Program-made: the position numbers and the translations under genes
DNA from: Cytospora piceicola
Taxonomy: Eukaryota > Ascomycota > Sordariomycetes > Diaporthales > Cytosporaceae
Direction of reading: 5' to 3'
Assembly: GCA_023375675.1 (NCBI GenBank)
Contig: JALQBC010000044.1
Coordinates: 186,001 to 250,000, forward strand
DNA length: 64,000 bases
Shown here: positions 1 through 11,783 of the stretch, one piece after another
Numbering within the stretch: the stretch's first letter is position 1
How the letters are laid out: the number at the start of each line of letters is the position of its first letter
The notes under the pieces: model-generated
What the model was told of the DNA's origin: nothing
The model's database searches: none
What the model saw: the letters and a program-made list of their open reading frames with translations, nothing else

Positions 1-1
1 C

Positions 2-307
2 AACGGGGAGCTGTGTCAACAACCGGAACGGATCGGGGAGGTTGAAGCCGGCCCGTCGAGCCTTGTACCGGCGCGGGACGGCCACGCCTCCGAGCTCGAT
101 GGAAACAACTCGCTGGACCCGCAAAGCCTGATGGCCTTCTTCAGTTTCGACGACTTCAACGCTGAATACGCGGCGTGGCGTAGGCAGCCAGAGGAGACTA
201 GCAGCCACGCGGACTCGGGGTATTTCAGTTCGCTATCTGGCGGAGGCGCGAATGACGAGACAGGCAAAGGGAAGGAAGTTGCCTGGGACCCGTTCGCGGG
301 GTTTTGA
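2..307 (+). CDS. 3' end of an unrecognised protein-coding gene (partial)
   Basis: An open frame enters from the left edge and runs without a stop to TGA at 305-307, giving about 101 residues. Codon use is GC-rich as in real genes of this genome. The tail is acidic and aromatic-rich (MAFFSFDDFNAEYAAWRRQ, then DSGYFSSLSGG) and ends WDPFAGF. Such Asp/Phe-rich C-termini occur in fungal transcription regulators, but no domain is visible here and I assign no function. The start and any introns lie outside the window. An overlapping minus-strand frame (16-267) looks like a shadow of this one. Confidence 0.6.
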   Translation, partial: NGELCQQPERIGEVEAGPSSLVPARDGHASELDGNNSLDPQSLMAFFSFDDFNAEYAAWRRQPEETSSHADSGYFSSLSGGGANDETGKGKEVAWDPFAGF

Positions 308-1192
308 AGTTGTCTTGACTTTTTCTCTGAGAGGGATATGGATAGTCGGTTGGCGTACGTAAGTGGTGTACTGCTATTGCAGAATTATGTCACTCAGGAC
401 TTTTTTCCTGTCTTCTGGAAAGCGGAGTTTGGGAAGCGTATGAAGGGCAGTGTTTCTCTTTGCGAAGGTTTCGGTCTATGTTACTGGCTTGTTTATGTTA
501 CTGTGTTTCACTGCCAATCGGGATCAATACAAATATCACGGGTAGTCAGGCAAGTCAGAGGCCAGATGGTGACACGCCTTTCCTCACGACACGACAGACG
601 TGTGTCTCCGTAGGGACATTGGCATCGGTACCTCCAAACGGCCTTTCTACTGGCACGAGAGACGTTGGTGGTAGCCGTTCGTGCGAGCCGATACGGATCC
701 ATCCGTCCGAAGTGGTGCAGACTCGCCGCCCTCCGACCCGACGGTGCTGTCACTCGACCCCTGTCCAGCGAGTGTGTCTGAGAAGGGGAGTCATCTTCGG
801 CGGTTACGTCGTGAGCCCCCGACAGTATAAGATCGACGCCTGGGGGAGGCTGCACAATGATGCACATCTTCCTCACCAACGGCCACAGCTTTCATGCTGT
901 CCAGGTCGAGGGTAGGCAGATCGAAACACGAAGGTGGCAAGGACCGTGACAGTTCTGCCAGATTCTAAACCAACGACAGTGTGCGTCACTTGCGAAGACG
1001 ATGGACGTAGTATAGCAGACGATTTGGGGAACCGCGTGGATGTATTAGAATGTGGTCGAATTTGAGTTGACGTCGCAGGGTGGCAGTGGAACTGACCCGC
1101 TCGCTCCACACCAGCATGATTTTCGCTCCACTCTCGCCTGTTTTTGCTATATGAGTAGTCAGTCTTTGCCTCACTTCAACAATTGGAAAACA
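308..1192. other. intergenic, no gene seen
   Basis: This stretch runs between the stop of the left-edge gene and the tRNA. Short frames exist on both strands, but none shows a domain, signal peptide or convincing exon pattern. The first 150 bases are probably 3' UTR of the left gene. I see no repeat or mobile element. Confidence 0.5.
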
Positions 1193-1264
1193 GGCCTGTT
1201 GGCCCAATGGCAAGGCGTCTGACTACGAATCAGGAGATTGCAGGTTCGACCCCTGCACAGGTCA
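1193..1264 (+). tRNA. tRNA-Arg (anticodon ACG)
   Basis: This is a 72-nt cloverleaf. The acceptor stem GGCCTGT pairs with ACAGGTC (one G-U), with discriminator A at 1264. The T arm is GCAGG-TTCGACC-CCTGC. The anticodon stem TCTGA/TCAGG closes the loop CTACGAA, which puts ACG at positions 34-36; A34 would be read as inosine for CGU/CGC/CGA arginine codons. No intron is present. T-rich runs start a few bases downstream (atttcttttt, then a longer T run), as expected for Pol III termination. CCA is not encoded, as usual in eukaryotes. Confidence 0.96.
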
Positions 1265-1780
1265 ATTTCTTTTTGCCCTTTTTTGGAACGACCCCCGATA
1301 CTTGTTCGATTTGGGCTGAATTATTTCATGGCGCTCTGTTCGATTGAAGAGAATGTCGTGATGTCCACCCATTCTTACCTTGACATGTACCGAGCATCTC
1401 ACTGCCCGCATTGTCTGGCCCTCTCTTGGTGTACGACTGGATCACATGCTCACTCCCTTCGCCCATGCAGACCACTAAGCCTGCGCATTGGAACTCGATG
1501 GCATGAAGATGATGTGATCTGGTCCAGTTTCTAGCGAAGCCTAGCATGTATGTGCCCCCTTTGAAAACTCTAATATTGAAGCCACATCGTGACGTGTCCA
1601 GTGGCGAGCCTTGCTGGGACATGCATTGACTGTACCTTCTTTTTTTAGTTGAAGGACGTGGCCATTCTTATGACCGACCTGCCAATCCATCGCGATGGGC
1701 GACAGGTTCTGATAGCAGGGCAGCACAGACCGCAAAGGCACCACCTAGAGGACTCTAGGAGGTGTGCGGCCCCTTGGGGT
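1265..1780. other. intergenic, no gene seen
   Basis: This lies between the tRNA terminator and the left target duplication of the transposon. Base composition is ordinary and CpA/TpG are present, so RIP has not spread into it. Frames on the two strands overlap each other and show no recognisable domain. Confidence 0.5.
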
Positions 1781-1782
1781 TA

Positions 1783-1943
1783 CTGTTTCTTTAAAACGAA
1801 ATGACACCCCCCCCCTGTCCGATGAGTCAGTTCCGCGCCCCCCTCCCAAATTTGCTGTAATTCTCGGAAACTTACTATTTTAGCATCTTTTTAACCGCCT
1901 CTGCTACTATAACGCCGTCTGATCGTAATTAAAGCTATCGTAA
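1783..1943 (+). repeat. left terminal inverted repeat of the Tc1/mariner element
   Basis: This 161-bp arm contains a run of nine C near its outer end and a TGAGTCAGTTCCGCG block. It pairs with 5626-5786. The outer ~90 bp keep CpA sites; the inner part shows RIP-type losses, for example CTTACT here against CTCACC in the other arm. Confidence 0.92.
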
Positions 1944-2153
1944 CCTCGTGCCGTATACTATACTAGTACGTAACGAGGTTTTTTCTAGCCTATCCCGTAA
2001 AACCGCGTATACGTTGCTTTCGTTATCCGGTAAGTTGTATAGCCCGTTCGGTATTTCGCTAAAGGCTAACAGTAAATATTAGTAGAGAACTCTTAATTAT
2101 AGCCCGAAATACTTATACGGTAAACCCGATTAAAGCGACGATCGGTTTAATTT

Positions 2154-4240
2154 GCCTACGCCTATCTGCCGTCGCCTTCGGCCTTATACGAACCTGCCGC
2201 GATACCGTTATATACTAAAAAGCCTATAGCTAAAGCGGCGGTAATAGCTAAAGGACGCTATATTACTGCTATTATATAGCGTATAGTAAAGCAGAAAGCT
2301 ACGTTTAGGCCGAAGGCTATAGCGAAGAAGTCGAAAGTATCGTCGAAGACAGCTAGTAATAAAGCTAAGGCTGCCGTTATTATAGTAGCCCGTGCTGTAG
2401 AAAATACAGACGAGGTAGTTATAACCTCGGATAATTCTTAAAGCGGCCTAAGCATAGAGGATAGTTAGGGGGATAGCTAAGGGGATAGTTAAAGCGATAA
2501 CTAAACTTTTTCTAAAACGGCTTCCGGTAGTAGGAATAGCGGTAACGATATCGTCGAAACGGCTAGTCGGCCTATACCGCTATCGCCGCTACGCTACTTA
2601 AAGCAGCTATTTCTGACCTTTATCGTAAAGGTTATAGGCTATAATAACCGGAAGCTACTGCCGGAAAGGCGTAGTATTAATATTAACCTACGTACGCCTA
2701 AACTAGACCTTTACTTTTTATAGTAGTAGCTTCTCGAGAGTATAAATAAGAGGTTATTAGTTAAGTTAATCGATATCGAAGGGGTATCGTAAGTACTACG
2801 CGGTATTTTTATAAAGGTAGGGCGATAGTAGCCGAAGGGTAATATACCGTACTAGGCAGGGCCGGCGAAGATATTAGACTAAGCGCGCCTAAAAGGCGTA
2901 TTCGACCATATAGATCTTATAAGAACTTTATTAGCGAGGGCAGGGCTATACTATTTAACTGTTATATATACTTATTAGATAACGATGCCTTAAAAAGAGC
3001 CTGCTACGCCTGCCTCGAAGTTAACACTAAAGCGCTTTATAATCGAGTTATTTAGCCCGCTACTAACGGTATACCCTGTACCTAGCCTGTCGGACGGTAT
3101 AGCGGCTGCGAAGGTAGTTAAGGGTATTATAACGCCGAGATCTGTACTAAAAGGGTCGACTATAAGGAAGATACTTTCTGCGATAGAGAATTAGTCTAAT
3201 AACCCTAAATAGGACATCTATAAACGCCTAATAGATATATAGTAATATAACTTCGGTATACGTTATAAGGTAAACAGGCGCTATCGTAATAAAGGCGATT
3301 CTCTATAGTAGTAGTGTTATATTATAGGTAACGGTACCTATATAAATATCTTTAACGTCGATCTCTGTGCCTAGGCGAAGGCTATTTAGGCCGAAAAAGC
3401 CGGCTTTAAAAGGCCGCCGGAGATACTTCTAATAAAGTAGAAGGCAGAGGTTAAAGACAACGATAGTAAAGGCGAGGCCTGTAACAATAACGTTAGTCTT
3501 ATACGGTTTCGGAAAAAGGCTAAAAGGGGAAAAGGAACTTACGACGGTATTAAGGTTACTATAAACCTTACGATTAACCTATACGCCGGTTAGCTAGAGC
3601 AGTATATAATACACCTACCTCCGCCGGCTTCCGTAATACTTTTAGTTAGTAGTTACGAAAGACTACCGCCGCCCTTCCCTTTTTTTATCGTTAAGTTAGT
3701 TACCTTTATACGCCGGCTAGCTACGCCGAAAAAGCCGGCCGTAGCTATAATATTATCGTTGCCGCCGCGCTTAAAAAGTAACCCGAAGGCGTTAAAAAAC
3801 GAGTTTATCGTAGACTCGCTATATAAGTACTTTAAGGCTTCGGCTAAAAGATCGTAGCTAGTAGTACTAAAAAGGGTAATAGCGTATAAGGGTATCGACG
3901 TAAGGGATTTATAGGTAAAAGAAGATGCCTGGTTCGATTAAAACGGCCTGTTAGGCGTAAAGTTAGTTAGATAGCTTATAAAGCTGTACTTAAGGGAGAG
4001 GGAAGAGTTAAGTTTACTATTAGAAACTAACGAGGAAATAAAGCTATAAGAGGTTACCGGCGAGGGTAGTAATAGCTTGCTTTAGAAGCCTATACAGCTC
4101 CCTTTAGCGTTAGTTACGTGGTTATAAATAACTACTTAGGACGACGAGGAAGAGTACCTTAATACCTTCGACGTTATGAGCGATCTTAAGGCTAATAGAT
4201 AGGTAGCTAGCAGGCGAGGTTCTCGTAATATTAGAGCGTA
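2154..4240 (+). pseudogene. RIP-disrupted second ORF of the Tc1/mariner element (function unknown)
   Basis: One reading frame stays gene-like for about 2 kb and is broken only by TAA/TAG, the stops RIP makes from Gln and Trp codons. The stretch 2154-2440 is Lys/Ala-rich and could be a basic, nuclear-type region. An in-frame ATG at 2985 begins a second candidate segment (residues LTLKRFIIELFSP follow shortly after). The 3' part at 3801-4000 contains EFIVDSLYKYFKASAKRS and an acidic tail. It may be one protein or two exons. It has no DDE signature, so it is not the transposase. I do not recognise the family; an accessory or DNA-binding protein is a guess. Confidence 0.6.
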
Positions 4241-4499
4241 GTTAAGGTAATGGTTAAGGTAGTAGTTAAGATGGTAGTTAAGATGCCGGCTGCCGTCTAA
4301 GTGATCGCGATATTAACACGAAATCGGGCGGTATATACGACGATAAAAAACAGGCGTGTTTAAAAAGGTTATTTAATGTATTTACTATAGTATAAGCTTT
4401 TTCTAGTTTTTCTGCTACTATAGAGGTTATTATAACCTGCCCCCTTTAACTTAATACTACGCCTTTAACGGCTAGTATAACCTTTTATACTCAGGTAGG

Positions 4500-5360
4500 C
4501 CTATACCGATTTTACGCGGCTATTTTACAGTATTATTACTATATATCTTTAACTATAGACCTTCTTTTTAGTACCTACGCGTAGCAGAAGTAACCTTCGA
4601 TTACCTTTATACGTTACCCGACTTTATTTACATACTCCTTTAAGAAGACGGTAAACTTCTCGTTACTATTAAAGTTATCTATTCTATACTTATAATACCT
4701 CCGGATATACCTTTTTACGTTACTAAAAAAAGCCTCGATCGGGTTAAAATTAAAAGAATATAAAGGTAGATATAGGAGCTAGACCCCGGCCGCCTCGTAC
4801 GCCGTATATACCTTCTCGTCGTAATACTACGAGGCGTTATCTATTACGAGAATCGACCGCGGGCTTAGGAATAGGGTTATTTTAGGTAAGGTTTTTTCGA
4901 TTAGCTACTTTACGAAGAAGTCTTTAGTTATATACCTTTTATATATCGTTACGTCGAAAAGGCTGCTAACTATAATAGCAGGTAGTATATAAAACTTCCC
5001 GCCTTTCTTTAACAGGCTTTCGACCCACGGTATTTAGCTAACCGGTGCTTAGCCTGTCCTCTTAACGCTATTACGTTTATCGGTCGCCGATTCGTTATAA
5101 AATATAAATATATCGGCTATATACTCGAGGTTAGAAACTTTGTATAGGTAGTAGGTACGAAGGTTTTCGTTATATTATTATACGAGGACGTAAACTTATT
5201 TATTCGACTAGTCGTATACTTTTAGGGCTAGAAATATCGTAGAAATACAGACGTCGATATAGCAGAACTCGGCTAGAAAGACCTATATCTTATCGAGGTA
5301 TAGGTTAGGTTTCTCGAAAAGGTAGTCTTTTAGCTCTTGTATAGTAGTAATCATACGTTA
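4500..5360 (-). pseudogene. RIP-disrupted Tc1/mariner (DDE) transposase
   Basis: Read on the minus strand, the frame gives the landmarks of the fungal Tc1-like DDE endonuclease in order. Near 5100 comes FYNESATDKR, equivalent to the first-Asp motif FLDES, with Asn in place of the catalytic Asp. Near 5000 are WVES and a GGKFYILPA block, equivalent to ERYSILPA. At about 4840-4860 is SILVIDNAS with the second Asp. The block YLPLYSFNFNPIEAFF near 4730-4790 retains the last acidic residue (Glu of NPIE). In-frame TAG/TAA codons interrupt the frame at several places. The N-terminal helix-turn-helix part is short or missing upstream of 5360. The enzyme would have cut and pasted the element at TA sites; this copy cannot. 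Confidence 0.88.
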
Positions 5361-5625
5361 ACCGAGCTTAATAGGTATCAGATAAGGAGAATAATACTAA
5401 CCTCTAAGGCTTACTGCTCGAGAACTATAATATTCGACGACGATCGCGACGGTACGGTTAGGTAAATAATACCTGTAATAACGACCTTCTCGCGATATCG
5501 CTATATAATACAACGTTTATACCGGAACTAGCCTTTTAGCTATTTAGTAGGTAGCGAGGGGTCTAACGTCAGGAAATACTACAGGGCAGCCTTCTCGTAC
5601 GTCGTTAGATAAGGGCGCTTAAGTA

Positions 5626-5786
5626 TTACGATGGCTTTAATTACGATTAGACGGCGTTATAGTAGCAGAGGCGGTTAAAAAGATGCTAAAATGGTGAGTT
5701 TCCGAGAATCACAGCAAATTTAGGAGGGGGGCGCGGAACTGACTCATCGGACAGGGGGGGGGTGTCATTTCGTTTTAAAGAAACAG
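5626..5786 (-). repeat. right terminal inverted repeat of the Tc1/mariner element
   Basis: This is the inverse complement of 1783-1943 with the same nine-base homopolymer (as G). It keeps CpA sites that the left arm has lost, so it is the less mutated arm. Confidence 0.92.
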
Positions 5787-5788
5787 TA

Positions 5789-8700
5789 GCTTCACTTGCC
5801 GCGGTTACCTAGGACCAAGCGGACAATTCTGGAAATGTAGTCTGCCTGTGCTTTGCTGCGCTGATATTGTTGTGATTCATCAAGCAGTCTCCCTGGTTCA
5901 TATGCACAGGACGGACAAGACCACTGCTTCAGTTGCAGTAGGGTGGGTTGGCTCGTCCAATGGTCTACACTAATATGACCTCCCTCCCCATGCCGATCGC
6001 CAGCGACAGATTCAGTGCGTGCCACGGCATGATGAACACCAGCAGAAACCATCACTTTAGCCAGGACGGTTAGACGGTTGCGGTGTACAGATGTTTCCTG
6101 GTGGAAAAGACAGTTCCGAGGAGATGCAACGGCGGAGACGCATTCGGAATGAAAAGGGAAACAATGCGCGACATTCCGGAACAGGTTGTCCCGAGAAAAC
6201 CCCAGAATTCGACATTTGAGCTTCCCGATGCACGCCCGGGGCGGATGCGACAACTCGGGGTGCAACTATACAACATTTGGCTTCGCGCTCAGTCGCGTTT
6301 CTTGTTTCTTGTTTCTTATGGCGAGAGGCATAAACTGTGAGAGATTGTTCGGGTCTTTCCGCTTACTCACCCCCCCCCCCTTGCAAGAACCATGCCGAGC
6401 GACTTCGCACCCTGGACCCTGCCACTTGTCTGAGTGAGTGAGTGTGGGGGTTTCGGCTTCTCCAGACAGAAAGCTGGTGATGATCTCGGCACTGGGGACG
6501 GGTCTCATCCACGCGGGATCGAACCGACACACGAACCGAGCGATCGCGAGGCACATGTGCAGGCCGAGCCAATCTTTGTGAGATGTGAAGCAATCGCAAA
6601 GATGGCTGGCAGAGCTCCACTTGGAATCCAGGAGCAGCTTTGTAACCCGAGGTGACGAGAGGCAGTGACAAGAGGCAGTGACAAGAAGCAGTGACGAGAG
6701 GTACCAACATGAATCACAGGTTCCCTTTCCTTGGGTACTGCACGTGGTATTCACTGAAGGGTACGGGGTTATCCGGAACTTGGCAACCAGGTAGGGTGAG
6801 ATGAGCCGTGCTATCACGATTGCAACTGCCATGGGCGTATCCAACTAACTGCCCTGCCCTGTATCTCCAAGTTTGGCCGTATACAGTTGGTCCCTCCGAA
6901 GCTCGCGTGTTAGTTCAAATCTGGAGTGGCAGTCGAGTCCAACATCAAGACAGCAAGGCATGGCCTCGGCGGTGAAGGACAGAGAGGACATGAACACGAG
7001 GTCCGCCTGCGATGTTGGTTGGCAACGATGGGGACTCTATAATCGTAGCGAGTGAGGCATTCGTCCTGAAAGCGTAGAACCGCGGCGTTCAGCCACAGTG
7101 GCCCAAGGTTGAAGCGGAACCGAGATGCTGGCCCCGTCACCGGACATCTAGACCTCACGGCCAACACCTGCATCTTCCAAAAGTGCTCTGGCCGTGGCCC
7201 TCCTGCTTGCTGGCGGTCTCGGACCCAACCCAGACCACGTCACAGGTCAAAATTTGCAACGATCCTCTTGGGTATTGGTATCGGTCGACCCTGATCGTTT
7301 CTGGAAGAGCATGCTGAGGATGAGGCCAGCTCCAATTTGGCAGATCGGCGATGTGAGCTGCAAGTTCGACCCAACCCGATGGGTTCTGGGGAAAAAGCAT
7401 TAGCATGCTTGTTAGCCGCGCCTGAGTTTTGCTACCACGGCCAGGTCTGGGGCTGGCTTGATATCTACCCGCGGTGGACCGGATCTGGAAATGTCTGAGA
7501 CCGCAAACAAAGGCCTTAAAAGGCCCCATGATGTCAGTTGACCGGTCGCTGCCGGTAGTGTTTGGGTAGAGCCTCAACGACCGGGGTATATCCGCGGTCT
7601 TCCCAAAGCTTCTCACGACTTTTCTGTCGTCGGACCGATCTATCGGGGGCGAGTCATGGCTGGAGGGGGAATTACAAGATCATTCGCTAGTAACTGGTGA
7701 TGATGACGTTGGCTTGATAGTATCGTGGGGGTTCGTACACAGGCTTATGAAGTCTCTGTTTGCTCAGTGATGATAAAATGAAAAGAGTTTTCGTTCACTT
7801 TTTTCTCTCTCTCGGTGTTTTCCCCCCTTTTTTTCTCTTGCCCCGAGTATGCAATTGCCCGGTCGGTGATGGTTTCGTGATACTTGGCTCTATCCGGAAC
7901 TTGGTGTTACTGAACAACGTGATGGAGCTCCGTTATTCTCGTGCCAAGCCAGGTAGTTATGGAGCCAAGCCGGGTCGGACCCGGAGGAGGGTAAGCCTCC
8001 GACCCCGAGATGAGCGCCGGCCGTGGGCGGAAGGCTGAGAGCGGTAACCCGTACAAGGCGTCGGAACAAGCATCCTGGCACCAAGCTGCTGTCCAGGCCG
8101 ACGGCGTATGCTCGCAAAGTCGGCGAGCTGTAACCCTTTTTCAGCCTCAGGGTCAGACGCTCTGATATAATAATGTCAGGGGTGGTCCCTATTCGCATAA
8201 GGAGACCCATTCATTCAGCCCGCTGGTTGATGCCCCATCAAGGTGCCCATCAAGGTGACTGGGTGGTAGACCATAGTCTACAGTAGCCTGAGTAGGTACT
8301 GTACATGGTAAGTAAAAGGGTGAATTTGGGTTTGAAAATTTACAAGTGGAGTATCGTAGACACTTTGTACATAAAACGCCCAATGCAGGACATGGCGCGC
8401 AGAACCTCGCGGGTCGGTTTTGGAATGCGCGAGGCCGACAGCTGGCAGTGCTTTGCAAGCTTACCAGCTTGCCTTGCCTAGTGTCGTTTTACTGGTACCG
8501 TTTACCGTTACCCGTGCCTGATGCTTCGGGGCGGGGTGGCCGGGGTACCGGCAGATCAACACGGCCAGATCACAAACCCAACGACATGTGGGAACTCCTG
8601 ATGCTCACAGCCACTCAGACCAAAACACGATAGCCTGGTGTATCATGTATCTCGGTATTGATATCAATCAAGAGACGAGGAAAAGGAGTAGCGCCAGGAA

Positions 8701-11395
8701 GACTGTTTATAGCTTTATGATCGACAAGACCAGGGATATATTTTTGATTCCAGACTGACTCTGTAGATGTACCTGAGTGAGTACCTACTTACCTAGGTAA
8801 GGTAAGTACACATTTACATGTGACGCTAACGGTCGGACGGACCAATGAGCACCCCATGTCATCGGTGCCGAAACGGCAGCTACTGTGATCCGATTTTGTG
8901 GCTTACCTGATGCGGAAACGAGTGGAAGAGAGGGAGAAGGGAAAAAAAAAAAAAAAAGTTTAATCCATTTCACCATCGCGATCACGGCGTCAACATCGAT
9001 CGAATTCCATCTCGAAGCTATTTGTCCATCGCTGCTGCTGACAATTAATACTCCGATGAGGGGGGTCCCCAACGAACCGACAGCACCTGAGTATCCTGGT
9101 CTTTACTACCTAGGTAACGTAAGAGGTAAGAAGACTTCACTCTCACCTGGGCAGAACTTGATGCAGGTAGTGTACGTAGTCTACATACAATGTACACTAT
9201 TCGCACACCATTACCATTACCGATGTAGTGGTGTAGTGACAAGCTTTTTGAGCATTACAAATCCGGGGAAATTGCCACGATTTTCCTGCGCATAGACATG
9301 CCTACCGTGGCTGCTGCATGACCGCTGCCGAGGTGACTCACGGGTCGCAGCCTCTGTGTAAGCAATATTCATATCAAAGACGTGTTTACTTAGGGATGGA
9401 TGGCGACACCCAGAAACTACTATGGTGACTTGGTGACATGGAGATTACCGTACATGTAGTCAATGCATTGAATATACCTAGGTATTCATACCACTATACA
9501 GTACAGGTATCTCAGGCTTGACCTGTGATAGCGGCCGCTAAGGATTGGTCTCCTTGTCTCAGACATGCTCATTGACAACTGGGACCGGCTAATGCGTGCG
9601 TGCTCTTCTCACCAGGGCCACACGGCTGTTTTCAGAGGAACAAAACCTGTGTTCATTTTGCCCGGCAGCAGCTTTGCAGAGAAGCCCTTCCAGCATTTCG
9701 TCGCATCATCGCATCGCATCGCATCGCATCTCATCTCGGGTGCCAGGCGAAGCCCGCAATCAATGCGTACGTGATGGCTACATGGCTACATGGCTACATG
9801 GATGATGGATGGCGATGCAAGCCCCGGCGGAAAAGTGGACGAGAGCTGAGGTGACAGCCAGACAGCCTGACAGGTCTCAAAATGCTCCGCTAAAACTTTA
9901 ATCTTGATGTCATCAGCCATGCAGTTTTTCGCAGTTTCGCGAGTCGAGAAGGACGCTGACAATGATGAGACAGATGAGAGTGACAGACCTCGGCCGCCAG
10001 AATAGCAGTCTCTCAGTTCTCTCTCATCAGTCAGTCGCCCTGTTCGCCCTGTCGCCCTATCGCCCAGCATCCAGAGCTAGGTGGTCCTGGTGGTGGGGGA
10101 GCTAGCTAGTATCTAGGGTCTTGGAGGACCCTTCGAGCGGCAAGTAGACACCAAGGAGGGGGACCACAGGAGAGGCAGCGCCGTTTGGGGGGAAAGACCC
10201 AATCACAGTTCAAGGCGAGCAAATGCGAGCTGGTGAGCTTTTGCTGGGGGTGGGCCAGGAAAAAAAGAGAAAGGCCGCCTCTTTGTTGCAGGGCCAGGGC
10301 CGCCAATTTGCTGGCATTCACCTTGTCTGCGGCCCCAGCTGCAGGGCTTACTCACGACACCGACTCGGGCTCCGCTCAGTCCTTACAGCCCGATGTACCT
10401 GATCGTACTTGTTTGTACCCCCACACACGGTCAGGGGCAGGCACTACTGGCACTACTATGATACACCACCCTGATCGACGACACACCTCGCTCTCGCTTA
10501 TGTTGCAGGTGCAGCAGCAGACAGCACTCGCTCACGGCTATATCTCACATTGGCGTCCAAGCCTTTCCAAGACCCTCCAGCTTGGCCTGCTTGGAAGGCA
10601 GACGAAAGAAACCTTTTGGATATAATATAAGACTTGCGTCACTATCCCATCCCATTGCAGGCTGACTCTGCCCCTCTCCCATCTGTTCTCCTCCCTCACA
10701 ATTGTCATCGAAACCTGCCGTGACAAATCGTTATCGTCGTGGGCTTTTCCGAATCGAACCCACTCAGCGCCTTTGAAAATACTCTGCGAACGTTCTCGTT
10801 CTCGCTCTCTCCCCACCCCGCTGCGAGTAACCCTCAGAGTCAGTCAGTTACCGCTTCGAGCAGGAACATCTTCAGTGTGAAAAGATAAAGGACGACAAGA
10901 AAAAAAAGTCGCCGACCACACTGAAAGAAGAGACGTTTCGGCAGCAAAAATCCGTAGATCCGCAGCCCCGGAAACAGGCGTGGCTCAATAAATCCCATCT
11001 GCAACCAAGATCGAATTTCGGCACGGGAACAGGGTGACATTCCAGCTACTTTAATCGACTTCCAAAACCAGACGGCCTTGCAGACCGCTTCGAGATTTGC
11101 CCGCCGCCCCCTCGGACATAAACATCTTGCCGACCGTTAACGCCCCGCGTGCGCACCACAACACCGAGGGAGTGAGTGTACTCCGTAAGTCCAGTGTCCC
11201 ACCCAAAAAGTTACCGTACCGCTTGCCAGGAACAACTCTTCCCATTTGCATTGCAGGGATGACTTGGGTTAAGGCTGGTGTGGGTCTTGAAGTCGCGAAC
11301 GGAGCCGAACCGGTTGGACTCACATCATCATTATTACCACAGGAACACCGCGGAAAATCCATTACATATCACATAATCTCCCAGCACCCTTGACC
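5789..11395. other. long gene-poor intergenic region
   Basis: This 5.6-kb stretch has ordinary base composition (not RIPped) and no gene I can support. Frames of 60-157 codons occur on both strands, but they overlap one another and lack domains, good starts or intron patterns. Visible items are a 13-bp tandem repeat (6652-6703), (GCATC)n near 9710-9735, CTACATGG repeats near 9777-9800, an A16 run near 8942, and several copies of the palindrome TACCTAGGTA or close variants (near 8791, 9109 and 9477). It may contain the distal promoter of the Zn2Cys6 gene. Confidence 0.55.
6652..6703. repeat. 13-bp tandem repeat, four copies
   Basis: Four head-to-tail copies of GTGACRAGARGCA, at 6652, 6665, 6678 and 6691, differ by one or two A/G changes. 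No coding role is seen. Confidence 0.9.
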
Positions 11396-11594
11396 TACGG
11401 ATACCTCTCTCTGTCTGTTCTCATCATTATTAATCCTCTACCTTCGAGTCATTAACACTCGTGTCGGCTCGCTTACTTCACTTTTTCCTTTCGTTCGTGC
11501 TGTCTCAAGACGAGTCGCTCCTCGAAACTACTGAAACCTTCGATTTATCCTGCCCACCTGTTGTTATAGTCTCCGCCGGGAAGTATATTCCGTA

Positions 11595-11650
11595 CACAAG
11601 CAAGCAAGCAAGCAAAGCAAAGCAAAGCAAAGCAAAGCAAAGCAGCAGCA
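11595..11650 (+). repeat. AAGC/AAAGC tandem repeat in the leader of the Zn2Cys6 gene
   Basis: About three CAAG units are followed by about six CAAAG units and then CAG repeats. The tract lies 130-190 bp upstream of the start codon in the probable 5' UTR. No ATG was noticed between it and the main start. Confidence 0.8.
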
Positions 11651-11783
11651 CCTCGACTTACACGGGCCCGCTTTCTCACCCGGCTACCCACCACAAATCA
11701 CATAAACGTCTCACCACCTACCTACCTTACCAACCTTCCAACTTATACTATCGTGATACCATTGTGCAAACACCGAAAACAAA

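Larger units (their letters stand above)
1783..5786. mobile_element. 4.0-kb Tc1/mariner-type DNA transposon, RIP-inactivated
   Basis: Both ends begin CTGTTTCTTTAAAACG (the right end read in reverse complement) and are flanked by TA at 1781-1782 and 5787-5788, the target duplication of the Tc1/mariner superfamily. The terminal inverted repeats are about 161 bp (1783-1943 and 5626-5786). They differ at only a few sites, mostly C/T or G/A changes of RIP type. The interior has almost no CpA/TpG. A transposase relic sits on the minus strand in the right half. A second long frame sits on the plus strand in the left half, so the two ORFs converge. At 4.0 kb the element is about twice the length of classical fungal Fot1/impala elements, mostly because of the second ORF. 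Confidence 0.93.

Noticed and set aside
460..915. 151-codon plus-strand frame with an overlapping 123-codon minus-strand frame
   Set aside because: The two frames overlap antisense with no domain or proper start context; probably chance openness in GC-rich 3' flanking DNA.
5792..6265. 157-codon minus-strand frame beside the Tc1/mariner element
   Set aside because: It begins directly at the insertion flank, has a composition unlike the clear genes, no domain, and competing frames on the other strand.
6266..6844. 192-codon minus-strand frame
   Set aside because: It runs through the 13-bp tandem repeat and has several overlapping rivals; the sequence is Cys/Ser-rich without a motif or signal-peptide layout.
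7155..7616. 153-codon minus-strand frame
   Set aside because: No recognisable domain, opposed by shorter plus-strand frames over the same bases.
10185..10625. 146-codon plus-strand frame upstream of the Zn2Cys6 gene
   Set aside because: Low-information Arg/Ser/Thr/His composition, no domain; more likely promoter or distal leader sequence.
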